41,541 bases of DNA from Bacteroides sp. 43_108 (GTDB lineage: Bacteria; Bacteroidota; Bacteroidia; Bacteroidales; Bacteroidaceae): contig MNQS01000017.1 in NCBI GenBank assembly GCA_001915545.1, forward strand, positions 1-41,541, in the 5' to 3' direction. Shown here one piece after another: positions 40,370 through 41,541 of the stretch. The notes beneath the pieces were generated by a model, which saw nothing but the letters and a program-made list of their open reading frames with translations, was not told the DNA's origin and ran no database searches. Numbering within the stretch: the first letter of the stretch is position 1; every line of letters starts with the position of its first letter. A program made the position numbers and the translations under genes.

Positions 40370-41329
40370 ATGGCTGTGCAATTTAAGGCTACAGATAGAT
40401 TGATGGACGTCATTGCCAAGGACTATAGGATGCTTCAGGTAATGAGTCGTTTCAGCATATCGTTGGGATTCGGTGAAAAAACAATAGGTGAGGTGTGCAA
40501 GCAGTGCGGAGTTGACTGTCCGACGTTTCTTGCCGTTATAAATTACATCAAGGATGGAGCAGAGGACTGTCCGCAGGACATTGAAAACATATCGGTTCCG
40601 TCACTTGTGTCGTATCTCAAGCAGACGCATGTGTATTTTCTCGATTTTCTCATCCCGAGCATAAGGCGCGAACTGCTCAATTCAATAGATTGTTCTATGC
40701 AGAACGAGATAGCCTTCCTTGTGCTGAAGTTCTACGATGAGTATTATGAAGAAGTGCGTAAGCACATGGATTATGAAGATTCGACTGTCTTTGCATACGT
40801 AGCTAAACTTTTGGAAGGTGAACTGCCGAAAGCCGATGATATTCATCTAGTATCGCGCCACCACGATTCGATGGAGGACAAGCTTGGCGACCTTAAGAAC
40901 CTTTTCCTTCAGTACTATCCGCAGAAAGAAAACAACAATGAACTGAATGCCGTGCTTCTCGACATTTACCGATGCGAGGAAGACCTTGCCATCCATTGTC
41001 GTGTGGAGGACAACATTTTCGAACCGGCGGTGCGCAAACTGGAGCACGACAACCGTTTGAAAAATCCTGAACATGAGCAAGGTGGCGATGAAACAGGTGC
41101 TGTTGCAGAACCGGAGAATCAGCTCAGTCAGAGAGAAAAGGAAATTGTGATATGCGTAGCCAAAGGCATGCAGAATAAGGAAATTGCCGACAAATTGTGC
41201 CTTTCAGTAAACACAGTCACCACCCACAGACGCAACATTGCACGCAAACTTCAAATTCACTCGAGCGCAGGCATAACAATTTATGCCATTGTCAATAAAT
41301 TGGTGACGTTGCAGGAGGTACATGTGTGA
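40370..41329 (+). CDS. hemerythrin (YtfE/RIC-like) domain fused to LuxR-type HTH regulator
   Basis: A 319-residue protein in three parts. Residues 1-60 resemble the ScdA/RIC N-terminal domain, with VCKQCGVDC (Cys43, Cys46, Cys50). Residues 80-225 are hemerythrin-like: His87, HxxxE at His132/Glu136, His164 (or 165), HxxxE at His209/Glu213, the set of di-iron ligands in YtfE. Residues 252-311 are a GerE/LuxR HTH (LSQREKEIVICVAKGMQNKE, then SVNTVTTHRRNIARKL). It is thus likely a transcription regulator sensing iron, O2 or NO at a di-iron site. YtfE itself repairs or nitrosylates iron centres and lacks an HTH. Divergence from feoAB makes that gene a likely target. Confidence 0.88.
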   Translation: MAVQFKATDRLMDVIAKDYRMLQVMSRFSISLGFGEKTIGEVCKQCGVDCPTFLAVINYIKDGAEDCPQDIENISVPSLVSYLKQTHVYFLDFLIPSIRRELLNSIDCSMQNEIAFLVLKFYDEYYEEVRKHMDYEDSTVFAYVAKLLEGELPKADDIHLVSRHHDSMEDKLGDLKNLFLQYYPQKENNNELNAVLLDIYRCEEDLAIHCRVEDNIFEPAVRKLEHDNRLKNPEHEQGGDETGAVAEPENQLSQREKEIVICVAKGMQNKEIADKLCLSVNTVTTHRRNIARKLQIHSSAGITIYAIVNKLVTLQEVHV

Positions 41330-41401
41330 TATTGTCAGACGCTGTTTTTCAGAGTATAATGCAATTTTAGAATATTTTTCAACTATGCATATTCTGAAAT
41401 A

Positions 41402-41444
41402 ACTTATGCCGTGCTGCATCGGTTTTGTACAGCACGACATAAGT
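41402..41444. terminator. terminator stem of the regulator gene, abutting an IS end
   Basis: A 14-bp stem matching at 13 positions (41402-41415 with 41431-41444) and a 15-base loop, 72 bases after the regulator stop. The expected T-run is missing because the apparent IS end starts at the very next base (41445). Confidence 0.65.
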
Positions 41445-41472
41445 AGGGATATTCAGTAAATAGAATAAAATT

Positions 41473-41514
41473 AGCCAACTAATTCATACACAAAGTGTTG
41501 CGAATTAGCTGGCT
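41473..41514. terminator. hairpin with T-run inside the IS end
   Basis: 12 of 13 positions pair (41473-41485 with 41502-41514), followed directly by a run of six T (41514-41519). Structures near IS left ends can block transcription from outside entering the transposase gene. Confidence 0.55.
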
Positions 41515-41528
41515 TTTTTGTATCTTTA
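41498..41528 (+). promoter_or_regulatory. promoter reading out of the right edge
   Basis: TTG (41498-41500), 20 bases, TATCTTTA (41521-41528), one base off the -7 consensus. It overlaps the hairpin and would drive the gene immediately beyond the window, presumably a transposase. Confidence 0.5.
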
Positions 41529-41541
41529 GGCATTCCCCCGA

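Larger units (their letters stand above)
41445..41541 (+). mobile_element. probable left end of an insertion sequence (cut by window edge)
   Basis: The first 17 bases (41445-41461) are the exact reverse complement of 80-96. Inside are a terminator-like hairpin and an outward promoter, described below. The transposase itself would lie beyond the window, so the IS family cannot be named. Confidence 0.55.

Noticed and set aside
1..41541. CRISPR arrays, tRNA and rRNA genes
   Set aside because: No regularly spaced direct repeats, no tRNA T-loop-like segments with matching arms, and no rRNA stretches were noticed on reading both strands.

Overview
The window looks like a chromosomal segment of a Bacteroidales bacterium (Bacteroides/Prevotella-like). 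The reasons are the gene families present (Na+-pumping oxaloacetate decarboxylase in the order gamma-alpha-beta, fused FeoA-FeoB, fused CcsB-CcsA, Porin_O_P-type porins, a BspA-like LRR protein, a TonB receptor with an extended signal peptide) and the promoters. At least eight intergenic sites match the Bacteroidales pattern TTG-N19-21-TAnnTTTG instead of the E. coli -35/-10 pattern. No tRNA, rRNA or CRISPR array was seen.

Layout. 1-3.2 kb is an accessory, scarred stretch: an apparent IS end, a 5'-truncated mobilisation-protein remnant, an AraC-type regulator, two GNAT acetyltransferases and an IS982-type transposase fragment. 3.2-4.7 kb is a 5'-truncated BspA-like LRR gene. 4.8-7.3 kb (+) is a tight ung / YeiH-type transporter / HAD phosphatase operon. 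7.4-10.9 kb (-) holds a secreted GH10-like hydrolase, a Vsr endonuclease and a cardiolipin-synthase-type PLD protein. 11.1-14.8 kb (-) is the oxaloacetate decarboxylase operon. 15-18 kb (-) holds folB and the B12-dependent ribonucleotide reductase; 18.4-19.1 kb (+) a nitroreductase; 19.2-20.6 kb (-) dnaA. 21-23.1 kb (-) is an MCE/amidase pair and 23.4-25.5 kb (-) a BtuB-like TonB receptor. 25.7-27.1 kb is a decayed island in which every gene is broken, several at A-runs.

27.1-41.3 kb is the most coherent block. On the minus strand a long operon starts at about 37.34 kb: porin, imelysin lipoprotein, two-heme DUF1111 lipoprotein, second porin, one-heme lipoprotein, Rid-family protein. Next comes a fused cytochrome c maturation protein (CcsBA), which can supply covalent heme to the neighbouring CXXCH proteins. 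Upstream lies feoAB, and divergent from it a regulator that joins a YtfE/RIC-like hemerythrin (di-iron) domain to a LuxR-type HTH. A GTATACCTA sequence inside a dyad occurs upstream of both the porin-imelysin operon and the feoAB/regulator pair. I read this as an iron-acquisition and redox unit under an iron/O2/NO-sensing regulator; that is inference.

The two window edges carry the same 17-bp sequence in inverted orientation. This suggests the segment lies between two same-direction copies of one insertion sequence; the right copy begins exactly at the foot of a transcription terminator.
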